Part shown: piece by piece, positions 1 through 11,800 of the stretch
Position numbering within the stretch: the first letter of the stretch is position 1
How the letters are laid out: the number at the start of each line of letters is the position of its first letter
Assembly (NCBI RefSeq): GCF_021869535.1
Contig: NW_026262690.1
Location: forward strand, 65,745,995-65,809,994
DNA from: Mytilus californianus
Taxonomy: Eukaryota > Mollusca > Bivalvia > Mytilida > Mytilidae
DNA: 64,000 nt
Direction of reading: 5' to 3'
Position numbers and translations under genes: made by a program
Notes under the pieces: generated by a model
Told to the model about the DNA's origin: nothing
Databases searched by the model: none
Seen by the model: the letters and a program-made list of their open reading frames with translations, nothing else

Positions 1-778
1 GGCTGACCATTAGAATCAAGCATAACATTTGAATCAAGAGCCATTAAATCTATGGAGTGGGGACCAAACTTGTCTTCAACCAACCTCCAATATTCATCTG
101 ACAATTTTGCATCAGCTTTAGACATCCTTCTAGATTCTTTATCTGCAGGATTATCAGCAGAAGCAATAAAATGCACATGAAGACTTATGTTAAATTCATG
201 TGTGAAATAAAAAATGTCCTTCAATACGGCATTCAGACTGGGATCCCGACCACCTTGATTCTCCCACGCCTTAACTACTGCCATATTGTCACAGAATGCA
301 TCGACTCGATGATCCATTAACTGAGATTGAACAGACTTCAATGTATTAAGTAAAGCAAAAGCCTCTTTAACATGTATAGCTTCCTCAGAATTCTGGCCCT
401 GAATCCAGAAATCACCAAACTCTTTAGTCTTTCCTTGGTGAACCAAAAAAGATCCCCATTTATAAGGAGTTGCATCTGACGCCAAAACAACCTGAAGATG
501 TTTCTCATCGCGCCAGGGAGCACAACCCGTCCAATTGTCGAGAAAACGCCACATGGAAATCTCCGCCCTTAATTCTTTATAAATCTTTATCGGCCGGCTG
601 TTTTTAAATGCGATTCCAACCGCCCTATTTACTTCCCTAGAATACAGTCTTGATCCTGGGATTGCAAGTACAAATGATATACACTTCCCAGCAAACCTTT
701 GTAAAGTTTTAAGGGCTACTTCATCATTTGCCAAAATTTTTTCCCTTAGTTCAGAAAAAGATATCTTTTCTCTTGGGG
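1..778 (-). pseudogene. DIRS-like pol, RNase H region (partial, runs off left edge)
   Basis: On the minus strand a frame stays open from about 776 down to base 1 (about 258 codons) without its own start codon; it continues the reverse transcriptase upstream in another frame. The RNase H signature is visible: an acidic SDAT block (about 466-480), a VKEAFALL helix with the glutamate (about 345-374), a FCDN block (about 273-300) and SADNPAD (about 142-165), which would supply the D-E-D-D metal-binding residues. In DIRS elements this domain removes RNA from the RNA-DNA hybrid during replication. The junction with the reverse transcriptase is a one-base frameshift at a run of four G on the plus strand (775-778), so this copy cannot make one Pol protein. 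A tyrosine recombinase and the terminal repeats would be expected beyond the left edge and are not visible. Confidence 0.8.
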
Positions 779-1861
779 CAAAATGAAAGCCATTTTCCTG
801 GAATCACACAACATTCCTAAAAATTTTAAACACTTTGTAGGTGTTAAAACACATTTGGTCAAATTAAGGAAATAACCAAGTCTCACTAAAACTTGACAGA
901 CTATGTATAAACCTTTAAGGGCCAAATAATAAGGGTCAGCCTTATCAGTTCTGTCCCCTTTCCACTCTGGTACCAATCTATCATCAATGTATAGCAACCC
1001 AGGAACACCTAAAGATCTACAATAGCTCATAGCTACCAGGCCAGTAGTATGGTATATAAAGGCACTAGCTTTAAACCCAAATGGAATACTATTATAAACC
1101 ATAAACCAACCACCAAACTGTAAACCAAAATACATCTTACTGTGAGGATGTAGTAAAATGTGATCATAGCCAGACTTGTCATCTAAAGAAGATAAATAAG
1201 AATTCTCAGAAATAACTCTAGGCACATCCTTTAAAGTATCAAGAGTGAACGGATGATCTTTAATCCACAGATTTAAAAACCGCTCATCATGACACATTCT
1301 TGGCTTGGAAGGCCCTATAGTGATGGGCATCACAAGATAAGGGGGTTGGCACTGCCCAACCTTTCCTACCACAGAAATGGACCCATTAGCTATTCTACTC
1401 ATTAAAGTTTCAGTTATAAACTCTACAAAATTCTTACAATTTGAAGCATTTGGGAAATAAGAAGTTGGTGGTATATTGGAGTTATAACTTTTCCCCTTGA
1501 AATTCCCAGCAAAATGTCTAAACATACTGTGAATGTCTACCCCATCTTTAATCCAACCTAATTGCTCAGATGGGGTATCAATTTCTTCCCATGCTGCTAA
1601 ATTATTACTTAAACAACCAGCTAAAAAGTTATTTGGATCTCTAAAAACCAGTTGATCAAAATCAAAACTTTCTCCTCTTGCCACTTCTTCTGCAGATGTA
1701 ATGTGTGAGGAAGGCTGGGTTTTCTCTCCGATAGCATTAACCCACGAAAATTCTGAAAAACCCCGACCCAGAGCTTTTTCAGGGTCAAAACCAGCAGATA
1801 ATTCCCATTCTGGAATATCAGGATCAAACCTCAACTTTTTGTTTTCTTTTAGAAAAGACAC
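746..1861 (-). pseudogene. DIRS-like reverse transcriptase (pol), frameshifted
   Basis: A 371-codon frame encodes a retrotransposon reverse transcriptase. Visible motifs: an upstream block PSKPRMCHDERFLNLWIKD (residues about 185-202), motif A LDDKSGYD (about 226-233), motif B SIPFGFKASAF (about 258-268), motif C YIDD (about 291-294), and a thumb-side LKFLGML block near 349-355. The DDKSGYDH and YIDDR combination is, from memory of the families, typical of DIRS/Ngaro-type tyrosine-recombinase retrotransposons in cnidarians and molluscs. The catalytic residues are intact. The frame ends early because of a one-base shift at 775-778; RNase H continues in a neighbouring frame. No ATG lies at the start. 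The first open codon follows a pyrimidine-rich stretch ending TTTTTCTAG on the minus strand, which looks like a splice acceptor, so the true 5' end may be an exon border near 1864. Confidence 0.85.
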
Positions 1862-2311
1862 CTCCTAGAAAAATAGAAAATTTAAAAAACTATCAGAGAG
1901 ACAGATACCCAGCCTCCCTCCCACGTGAAATAAAAAATTCCACTAAGAGATTAGCACTCTTTAGGAGGAAAGTCAGGCATCAAAAATGTACATTATCATT
2001 TCTAAAATAATTATAAGTAACCTAATTTAGAAATATTGAAACGGCATAGTTATTTCCTACTTGTCATAACTCAAAATACTTGTAAGAAAATAATCGATAG
2101 TTTTCTCCCCTGAATACCCACAAAATTCTACACATCAGTACATGTATATACACACAAGTCTTCAAGAAAATCAGGTATATAAAAAATTGTTGTTTCACTT
2201 CTATGTGACAACCTCAAGTATGTTTAAAAAACCATAATAAAGTAAACAAAACAAAGTCTACACATGCTAAATCAACAAATGAACAGTTAATACTTTTTCC
2301 AGATTGTTCAG
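1862..2311 (-). other. Spacer or intron between gag and pol of the DIRS-like element
   Basis: No frame of interest was seen in this 450-bp AT-rich stretch. On the minus strand it starts after the gag stop codon (2312-2314) and ends in a pyrimidine-rich AG just before the reverse transcriptase frame. It is probably internal element sequence, perhaps an intron that lets Pol be made from a spliced RNA. That role is inferred from position only. Confidence 0.4.
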
Positions 2312-3025
2312 TCACTCTTTTTTTATCTTGGGACAGTTAGATACAAAATGTCCCGGCTCTTTGCAATAAAAACACACTATTCTGTCTCCTACCCCTGCCA
2401 CCACGAAAAAATTGCTGCCTAGGAGAAAAATCCTGAGAAGCAGCTATAGGTGGCATATGAAATGCCGGCGGGCATGGCATCTGCATGCCAAAATTTCCAT
2501 AAGGATGCATAATTCCAAAACCAGGATAGCTTGGCATCGGATATGGATTTACCGGGTTATCATTCTGCACCTTGCCCCTTGTATTTTCCTTTTCTTTATC
2601 ACCACTTTCATACTTTCTAGATTTTGCCCAATCAGCAACCAAAGAAGCAATTCTTTTATCCTCCTGCGACCCAAAAAGTTTTAAAACTAAACTGCAAAAC
2701 TCTTCATTATCTTCATATTTCTTACAGGTTGAGAAAGCCTTAGAAAACATAGCTGCTTCTTTGTGATTTGTCGTATGTGCAATATCCACTAAAGTCTCAA
2801 TTGCGGCCAAAAGAACATGTGGTGCAGTTAATTTTGGACGACTGGCTAAAGTTCTTATATTTGCCAAAGCCTCGTCCACTTGCATATCTAATCTCTTTGT
2901 CTTAAGAGCATCTACTTCCTGCTTTAAACTACTTAAAGTTACCTGTAGATTCTGAGTATCTTTACTTCTACTGGATATATCAACATTAGCCCCAGACATG
3001 CCAGAAGCACCAGAACTCTGTGTCA
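2312..3025 (-). pseudogene. DIRS-like gag, second exon with CCHC zinc knuckle (frameshifted)
   Basis: Most of this minus-strand region reads as a Gag-like protein: a helical, charged middle part (SSLKQEVDALKTKRLD, VDEALANIRTLA), a linker rich in Pro, Met and Tyr, and an RGGRGRR patch. Just after that patch the frame is lost, but a neighbouring frame encodes CFYCKEPGHFVSNC, a C-X2-C-X4-H-X4-C nucleic-acid-binding knuckle (about 2335-2376), followed by a stop at 2312-2314. One small indel between the RGG patch and the knuckle explains this. A strong acceptor (TTTTATTTTAG) ends at 3026, so the exon probably starts at 3025. The open frame runs further upstream to 3068, but that part looks like intron read-through (a hydrophobic, Tyr- and Ile-rich stretch). 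Confidence 0.7.
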
Positions 3026-3525
3026 CTAAAATAAAAATATAACATACAAGTATAACATACAAGTACACGAAGGTTAAAGTACCTCAAATGTGGACTTTTT
3101 TACACATAAAAAAGCAAAACACCAAAGGAGACAAATTCAAAATACCAATATTATAGCTTGATCCGATATCCAAAAATCGCAGTACAACAATTACATGTTC
3201 TTGTAATAAAAAGTACATTTGAGATAAAATATATTCAAGTCACAAAGTTTACTCTTCAATTAAGACCTGCACAAAGAAAAATACTAGAATATATACATGA
3301 TATATGCAAAACTGTCAATTGCAAAATAAATAATATCATTTAACACTGACCCTTGAAAACTGAAATATTTAAAAAAAAAACTTGACGGGTACATCCTCAA
3401 TTTACAAAAAACATGCACGTTCAAAAAACTAAAGTAATGTTTAAAAATAAAATAAAAGGTTAAATGACCAAATTGGAAGAAAAACTGTGGTATTTACATG
3501 AACACCACCTGACAAATGAAAGTAC
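3026..3525 (-). other. Probable intron in the DIRS-like gag
   Basis: On the minus strand the 500-bp stretch starts ACAG|GTACTT and ends TTTTATTTTAG. The two frames it separates join in the same phase (one base before, two after), so removal keeps Gag reading open. It is AT-rich and holds only short chance frames on both strands. The splice is inferred from sequence only. Confidence 0.55.
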
Positions 3526-3904
3526 CTGTAGTTCTGGGTGCTTGTTGATTATCAGCTCCCACCTGCAAATCGTTTTGCAATGCCTGGCCCTTCGGCATGC
3601 CAACCAAGTTGGCCTGAAGGATGGTGAGGTGCACCAACTGTCTAACTGATTTCAAATTTTCATCAATTCCCACAATGGCAAATATATCCTTCACCGACTC
3701 CCCCGCCAATCTCTCAAACTATGTGCGTAGCTGCACCAGGCTATACTCCTCCAATGGGTGCCCCTTCTTGAGTCTACACAGCTCCCCAGAATTAGCATCA
3801 GGGTCCCAGGCCTTCAATTTGGCAATAACTGGTAGCAAACTCTCCCCCAACATGGAATGTTTGTGCTTTAACACCTGCACTGACGTCTGTGGTGGATCAG
3901 CCAT
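3526..3904 (-). pseudogene. DIRS-like gag, first exon (in-frame stop)
   Basis: Starts at an ATG (3902-3904) and reads MADPPQTSVQVLKHKHSML, a soluble helical N-terminal part, up to an in-frame TAG at 3719-3721. The same frame continues without a shift (FERLAGESVKDIF and onward) to the predicted donor at 3525-3524. The continuation keeps a sensible composition, so the TAG is probably a point mutation in a once-open exon. I do not recognise the N-terminal domain itself; its place upstream of a CCHC knuckle and a DIRS-type reverse transcriptase is what makes it Gag. Confidence 0.6.
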
Positions 3905-4112
3905 AATTAAATGCTAAAATAGAAAATTACCGAACATAAATAAATCAGCATTAAAATATAATTTCCAAAGAAAATACACCTGTTTTTAAAAAACTAAACG
4001 AACCTACAGTAGAACTGTAAAACAAAGTCTTATGTGTGGAGTCAAATAGCCTCTCAACTAAAATATATGAGGTGTTATAACTTACAATTTTCCCAATCAT
4101 CGACAAATATTG
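3905..4112. other. 5' end region of the DIRS-like element and array border
   Basis: AT-rich DNA without a gene. It would hold the promoter side of the minus-strand retrotransposon. It stops where the satellite begins at 4113. No terminal repeat of the retrotransposon could be identified here. Confidence 0.4.
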
Positions 4113-5412
4113 TAGGTTACAATACACCATTAGATTTTATGGGCGTAGCCATTTTATGAGCATAACATGGTATTCAGAATTAAGAGTATAGCTAATCCTG
4201 ATTGGTTGATATGTGCGCCCGTTATTTTTTGTTATTAGAGACTTCGTGCATTCTGCATTATACCAAAGGCCAAATAAATTATTTTCCTTAGCCCTAACGG
4301 AACTGAGATGTCTTTTAAACGCTAGGATGAGACACGTATTTTTATGTGCAAAATTGATAGGCATGGGAGATAAGTACAAATTACGCTAAGAAAAGCAACG
4401 CGAACCTATATTTTTTGGACCAAAAAATACTGTCCTAATAACTTTTCTTTAATTCTAGCAAGGTTTCGTTTAAAAAATCAACTTTCTAAAGTCTGTATCT
4501 CGAAAAAGGCTATCATTGTCGCCTATGGGGAAATTAATTGTTTATTTCAACCTATACAGCGTCGACATTTCTTTATCATAGTGCTCAAAAAGTGTCAAAA
4601 ACAGTAATTTTACTTGATATTTGATGTGAAACCGTATTTTTTGGTGACAAATGAATTATTGATTAACTAGTTTTTAAGCTATAGTCTGTTTCATATTTGT
4701 ATTGCGTTTTACCTTAGAAACAAGGGTGGGTTCGACTTTTGACTTACTGTGGAGAGAATATGTCGTTTTCTGAACTTCTGCTGATTTGTTTGAAAAAAGC
4801 ACGTACACGTCTAGAGTTTGGATATACAAATCGATTTTTAAACATGACAATCTCGATCCAAATGCTGTTATCGAAATTACCAAATTCAGTGAAAATGTAC
4901 AGAAATGACCCCCATTGAACATTGAAATGTTCACTCGAATGGCAGACTATAAAAATTAGAATAGGCATGACATTTTGTAGTTAACGAATAGTTTTCGATG
5001 TTTAAACACAAATATTTACACATTTTTCATATTTTGAAATGCTATAGTCTGTTTCAAAAATGTACTTTTATACGAAAATGGTTTCATTTAAAACTGTTGT
5101 TCAAAATTCACCGTAGTAGTTACATATTGGATCGGTTTTGGTATCAATATAATCAGTACTTGATGACATATAAAGAATCATTGGAGAAAGTGGACATTAT
5201 CTTCAGGCCCTTTTTAGCAGTACCGCATTTACTCAAAAAATCAGAAATTTTTTTTTTCACATTTTTTGACTGGGGTCACCTCTGATAAAAAATTGTGAAA
5301 ATTCAGAGAGTAATGCCAGAACGTTTTGAAGATGATTTTTGTGTGGCATATATATTTGTGCATCTAACGAACTATGAATTGCATGATTCTAGAAAGTATT
5401 AAATACCGTATA

Positions 5413-5850
5413 GGTTACAATACACCATTAGATTTTATGGGCGCAGCCATTTTATGAGCATAACATGGTATTCAGAATTAAGAGTATAGCTAATCCTGAT
5501 TGGTTGATATGTGCGCCCGTTATTTTTTGTTATTAGAGACTTCGTGCATTCTGCATTATACCAAAGGCCAAATAAATTATTTTCCTTAGCCCTAACGGAA
5601 CTGAGATGTCTTTTAAACGCTAGGATGAGACACGTATTTTTATGTGCAAAATTGATAGGCATGGGAGATAAGTACAAATTACGCTAAGAAAAGCAACGCG
5701 AACCTATATTTTTTGGACCAAAAAATACTGTCCTAATAACTTTTCTTTAATTCTAGCAAGGTTTCGTTTAAAAAATCAACTTTCTAAAGTCTGTATCTCG
5801 AAAAAGGCTATCATTGTCGCCTATGGGGAAATTAATTGTTTATTTCAACC
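5413..5850. mobile_element. 438-bp TIR segment inside the satellite unit (representative copy)
   Basis: Within each unit a 438-bp segment begins GGTTACAATACACCATTAG and ends TTGTTTATTTCAACC. Reverse-complementing the right end gives GGTTGAAATAAACAATTAA, about 14 of 19 matches to the left end (18 of 23 if the flanking TATA is counted). TATA stands directly on both sides (5409-5412 and 5851-5854). One unit (see 17083) lacks exactly this segment plus one TATA. Together this suggests a MITE-like DNA transposon with a TATA or TA target duplication that was captured before the satellite was amplified. Superfamily unknown. The same segment occurs in every other unit at the listed unit starts. Confidence 0.65.
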
Positions 5851-8800
5851 TATACAGCGTCGACATTTCTTTATCATAGTGCTCAAAAAGTGTCAAAAAC
5901 AGTAATTTTACTTGATATTTGATGTGAAACCGTATTTTTTGGTGACAAATGAATTATTGATTAACTAGTTTTTAAGCTATAGTCTGTTTCATATTTGTAT
6001 TGCGTTTTACCTTAGAAACAAGGGTGGGTTCGACTTTTGACTTACTGTGGAGAGAATATGTCGTTTTCTGAACTTCTGCTGATTTGTTTGAAAAAAGCAC
6101 GTACACGTCTAGAGTTTGGATATACAAATCGATTTTTAAACATGACAATCTCGATCCAAATGCTGTTATCGAAATTACCAAATTCAGTGAAAATGTACAG
6201 AAATGACCCCCATTGAACATTGAAATGTTCACTCGAATGGCAGACTATAAAAATTAGAATAGGCATGACATTTTGTAGTTAACGAATAGTTTTCGATGTT
6301 TAAACACAAATATTTACACATTTTTCATATTTTGAAATGCTATAGTCTGTTTCAAACATGTACTTTTATACGAAAATGGTTTCATTTAAAACTGTTGTTC
6401 AAAATTCACCGTAGTAGTTACATATTGGATCGGTTTTGGTATCAATATAATCAGTACTTGATGACATATAAAGAATCATTGGAGAAAGTGGACATTATCT
6501 TCAGGCCCTTTTTAGCAGTACCGCATTTACTCAAAAAATCAGAAATTTTTTTTTCACATTTTTTGACTGGGGTCACCTCTGATAAAAAATTGTGAAAATT
6601 CAGAGAGTAATGCCAGAACGTTTTGAAGATGATTTTTGTGTGGCATATATATTTGTGCATCTAACGAACTATGAATTGCATGATTCTAGAAAGTATTAAA
6701 TACCGTATAGGTTACAATACACCATTAGATTTTATGGGCGCAGCCATTTTATGAGCATAACATGGTATTCAGAATTAAGAGTATAGCTAATCCTGATTGG
6801 TTGATATGTGCGCCCGTTATTTTTTGTTATTAGAGACTTCGTGCATTCTGCATTATACCAAAGGCCAAATAAATTATTTTCCTTAGCCCTAACGGAACTG
6901 AGATGTCTTTTAAACGCTAGGATGAGACACGTATTTTTATGTGCAAAATTGATAGGCATGGGAGATAAGTACAAATTACGCTAAGAAAAGCAACGCGAAC
7001 CTATATTTTTTGGACCAAAAAATACTGTCCTAATAACTTTTCTTTAATTCTAGCAAGGTTTCGTTTAAAAAATCAACTTTCTAAAGTCTGTATCTCGAAA
7101 AAGGCTATCATTGTCGCCTATGGGGAAATTAATTGTTTATTTCAACCTATACAGCGTCGACATTTCTTTATCATAGTGCTCAAAAAGTGTCAAAAACAGT
7201 AATTTTACTTGATATTTGATGTGAAACCGTATTTTTTGGTGACAAATGAATTATTGATTAACTAGTTTTTAAGCTATAGTCTGTTTCATATTTGTATTGC
7301 GTTTTACCTTAGAAACAAGGGTGGGTTCGACTTTTGACTTACTGTGGAGAGAATATGTCGTTTTCTGAACTTCTGCTGATTTGTTTGAAAAAAGCACGTA
7401 CACGTCTAGAGTTTGGATATACAAATCGATTTTTAAACATGACAATCTCGATCCAAATGCTGTTATCGAAATTACCAAATTCAGTGAAAATGTACAGAAA
7501 TGACCCCCATTGAACATTGAAATGTTCACTCGAATGGCAGACTATAAAAATTAGAATAGGCATGACATTTTGTAGTTAACGAATAGTTTTCGATGTTTAA
7601 ACACAAATATTTACACATTTTTCATATTTTGAAATGCTATAGTCTGTTTCAAACATGTACTTTTATACGAAAATGGTTTCATTTAAAACTGTTGTTCAAA
7701 ATTCACCGTAGTAGTTACATATTGGATCGGTTTTGGTATCAATATAATCAGTACTTGATGACATATAAAGAATCATTGGAGAAAGTGGACATTATCTTCA
7801 GGCCCTTTTTAGCAGTACCGCATTTACTCAAAAAATCAGAAATTTTTTTTTCACATTTTTTGACTGGGGTCACCTCTGATAAAAAATTGTGAAAATTCAG
7901 AGAGTAATGCCAGAACGTTTTGAAGATGATTTTTGTGTGGCATATATATTTGTGCATCTAACGAACTATGAATTGCATGATTCTAGAAAGTATTAAATAC
8001 CGTATAGGTTACAATACACCATTAGATTTTATGGGCGCAGCCATTTTATGAGCATAACATGGTATTCAGAATTAAGAGTATAGCTAATCCTGATTGGTTG
8101 ATATGTGCGCCCGTTATTTTTTGTTATTAGAGACTTCGTGCATTCTGCATTATACCAAAGGCCAAATAAATTATTTTCCTTAGCCCTAACGGAACTGAGA
8201 TGTCTTTTAAACGCTAGGATGAGACACGTATTTTTATGTGCAAAATTGATAGGCATGGGAGATAAGTACAAATTACGCTAAGAAAAGCAACGCGAACCTA
8301 TATTTTTTGGACCAAAAAATACTGTCCTAATAACTTTTCTTTAATTCTAGCAAGGTTTCGTTTAAAAAATCAACTTTCTAAAGTCTGTATCTCGAAAAAG
8401 GCTATCATTGTCGCCTATGGGGAAATTAATTGTTTATTTCAACCTATACAGCGTCGACATTTCTTTATCATAGTGCTCAAAAAGTGTCAAAAACAGTAAT
8501 TTTACTTGATATTTGATGTGAAACCGTATTTTTTGGTGACAAATGAATTATTGATTAACTAGTTTTTAAGCTATAGTCTGTTTCATATTTGTATTGCGTT
8601 TTACCTTAGAAACAAGGGTGGGTTCGACTTTTGACTTACTGTGGAGAGAATATGTCGTTTTCTGAACTTCTGCTGATTTGTTTGAAAAAAGCACGTACAC
8701 GTCTAGAGTTTGGATATACAAATCGATTTTTAAACATGACAATCTCGATCCAAATGCTGTTATCGAAATTACCAAATTCAGTGAAAATGTACAGAAATGA

Positions 8801-11800
8801 CCCCCATTGAACATTGAAATGTTCACTCGAATGGCAGACTATAAAAATTAGAATAGGCATGACATTTTGTAGTTAACGAATAGTTTTCGATGTTTAAACA
8901 CAAATATTTACACATTTTTCATATTTTGAAATGCTATAGTCTGTTTCAAAAATGTACTTTTATACGAAAATGGTTTCATTTAAAACTGTTGTTCAAAATT
9001 CACCGTAGTAGTTACATATTGGATCGGTTTTGGTATCAATATAATCAGTACTTGATGACATATAAAGAATCATTGGAGAAAGTGGACATTATCTTCAGGC
9101 CCTTTTTAGCAGTACCGCATTTACTCAAAAAATCAGAAATTTTTTTTTCACATTTTTTGACTGGGGTCACCTCTGATAAAAAATTGTGAAAATTCAGAGA
9201 GTAATGCCAGAACGTTTTGAAGATGATTTTTGTGTGGCATATATATTTGTGCATCTAACGAACTATGAATTGCATGATTCTAGAAAGTATTAAATACCGT
9301 ATAGGTTACAATACACCATTAGATTTTATGGGCGCAGCCATTTTATGAGCATAACATGGTATTCAGAATTAAGAGTATAGCTAATCCTGATTGGTTGATA
9401 TGTGCGCCCGTTATTTTTTGTTATTAGAGACTTCGTGCATTCTGCATTATACCAAAGGCCAAATAAATTATTTTCCTTAGCCCTAACGGAACTGAGATGT
9501 CTTTTAAACGCTAGGATGAGACACGTATTTTTATGTGCAAAATTGATAGGCATGGGAGATAAGTACAAATTACGCTAAGAAAAGCAACGCGAACCTATAT
9601 TTTTTGGACCAAAAAATACTGTCCTAATAACTTTTCTTTAATTCTAGCAAGGTTTCGTTTAAAAAATCAACTTTCTAAAGTCTGTATCTCGAAAAAGGCT
9701 ATCATTGTCGCCTATGGGGAAATTAATTGTTTATTTCAACCTATACAGCGTCGACATTTCTTTATCATAGTGCTCAAAAAGTGTCAAAAACAGTAATTTT
9801 ACTTGATATTTGATGTGAAACCGTATTTTTTGGTGACAAATGAATTATTGATTAACTAGTTTTTAAGCTATAGTCTGTTTCATATTTGTATTGCGTTTTA
9901 CCTTAGAAACAAGGGTGGGTTCGACTTTTGACTTACTGTGGAGAGAATATGTCGTTTTCTGAACTTCTGCTGATTTGTTTGAAAAAAGCACGTACACGTC
10001 TAGAGTTTGGATATACAAATCGATTTTTAAACATGACAATCTCGATCCAAATGCTGTTATCGAAATTACCAAATTCAGTGAAAATGTACAGAAATGACCC
10101 CCATTGAACATTGAAATGTTCACTCGAATGGCAGACTATAAAAATTAGAATAGGCATGACATTTTGTAGTTAACGAATAGTTTTCGATGTTTAAACACAA
10201 ATATTTACACATTTTTCATATTTTGAAATGCTATAGTCTGTTTCAAAAATGTACTTTTATACGAAAATGGTTTCATTTAAAACTGTTGTTCAAAATTCAC
10301 CGTAGTAGTTACATATTGGATCGGTTTTGGTATCAATATAATCAGTACTTGATGACATATAAAGAATCATTGGAGAAAGTGGACATTATCTTCAGGCCCT
10401 TTTTAGCAGTACCGCATTTACTCAAAAAATCAGAAATTTTTTTTTCACATTTTTTGACTGGGGTCACCTCTGATAAAAAATTGTGAAAATTCAGAGAGTA
10501 ATGCCAGAACGTTTTGAAGATGATTTTTGTGTGGCATATATATTTGTGCATCTAACGAACTATGAATTGCATGATTCTAGAAAGTATTAAATACCGTATA
10601 GGTTACAATACACCATTAGATTTTATGGGCGCAGCCATTTTATGAGCATAACATGGTATTCAGAATTAAGAGTATAGCTAATCCTGATTGGTTGATATGT
10701 GCGCCCGTTATTTTTTGTTATTAGAGACTTCGTGCATTCTGCATTATACCAAAGGCCAAATAAATTATTTTCCTTAGCCCTAACGGAACTGAGATGTCTT
10801 TTAAACGCTAGGATGAGACACGTATTTTTATGTGCAAAATTGATAGGCATGGGAGATAAGTACAAATTACGCTAAGAAAAGCAACGCGAACCTATATTTT
10901 TTGGACCAAAAAATACTGTCCTAATAACTTTTCTTTAATTCTAGCAAGGTTTCGTTTAAAAAATCAACTTTCTAAAGTCTGTATCTCGAAAAAGGCTATC
11001 ATTGTCGCCTATGGGGAAATTAATTGTTTATTTCAACCTATACAGCGTCGACATTTCTTTATCATAGTGCTCAAAAAGTGTCAAAAACAGTAATTTTACT
11101 TGATATTTGATGTGAAACCGTATTTTTTGGTGACAAATGAATTATTGATTAACTAGTTTTTAAGCTATAGTCTGTTTCATATTTGTATTGCGTTTTACCT
11201 TAGAAACAAGGGTGGGTTCGACTTTTGACTTACTGTGGAGAGAATATGTCGTTTTCTGAACTTCTGCTGATTTGTTTGAAAAAAGCACGTACACGTCTAG
11301 AGTTTGGATATACAAATCGATTTTTAAACATGACAATCTCGATCCAAATGCTGTTATCGAAATTACCAAATTCAGTGAAAATGTACAGAAATGACCCCCA
11401 TTGAACATTGAAATGTTCACTCGAATGGCAGACTATAAAAATTAGAATAGGCATGACATTTTGTAGTTAACGAATAGTTTTCGATGTTTAAACACAAATA
11501 TTTACACATTTTTCATATTTTGAAATGCTATAGTCTGTTTCAAAAATGTACTTTTATACGAAAATGGTTTCATTTAAAACTGTTGTTCAAAATTCACCGT
11601 AGTAGTTACATATTGGATCGGTTTTGGTATCAATATAATCAGTACTTGATGACATATAAAGAATCATTGGAGAAAGTGGACATTATCTTCAGGCCCTTTT
11701 TAGCAGTACCGCATTTACTCAAAAAATCAGAAATTTTTTTTTTCACATTTTTTGACTGGGGTCACCTCTGATAAAAAATTGTGAAAATTCAGAGAGTAAT

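Noticed and set aside
4115..5412. 5S rRNA, U-snRNA or histone gene cluster as explanation for the tandem unit
   Set aside because: None of the conserved sequences of these genes was found on either strand of the unit.
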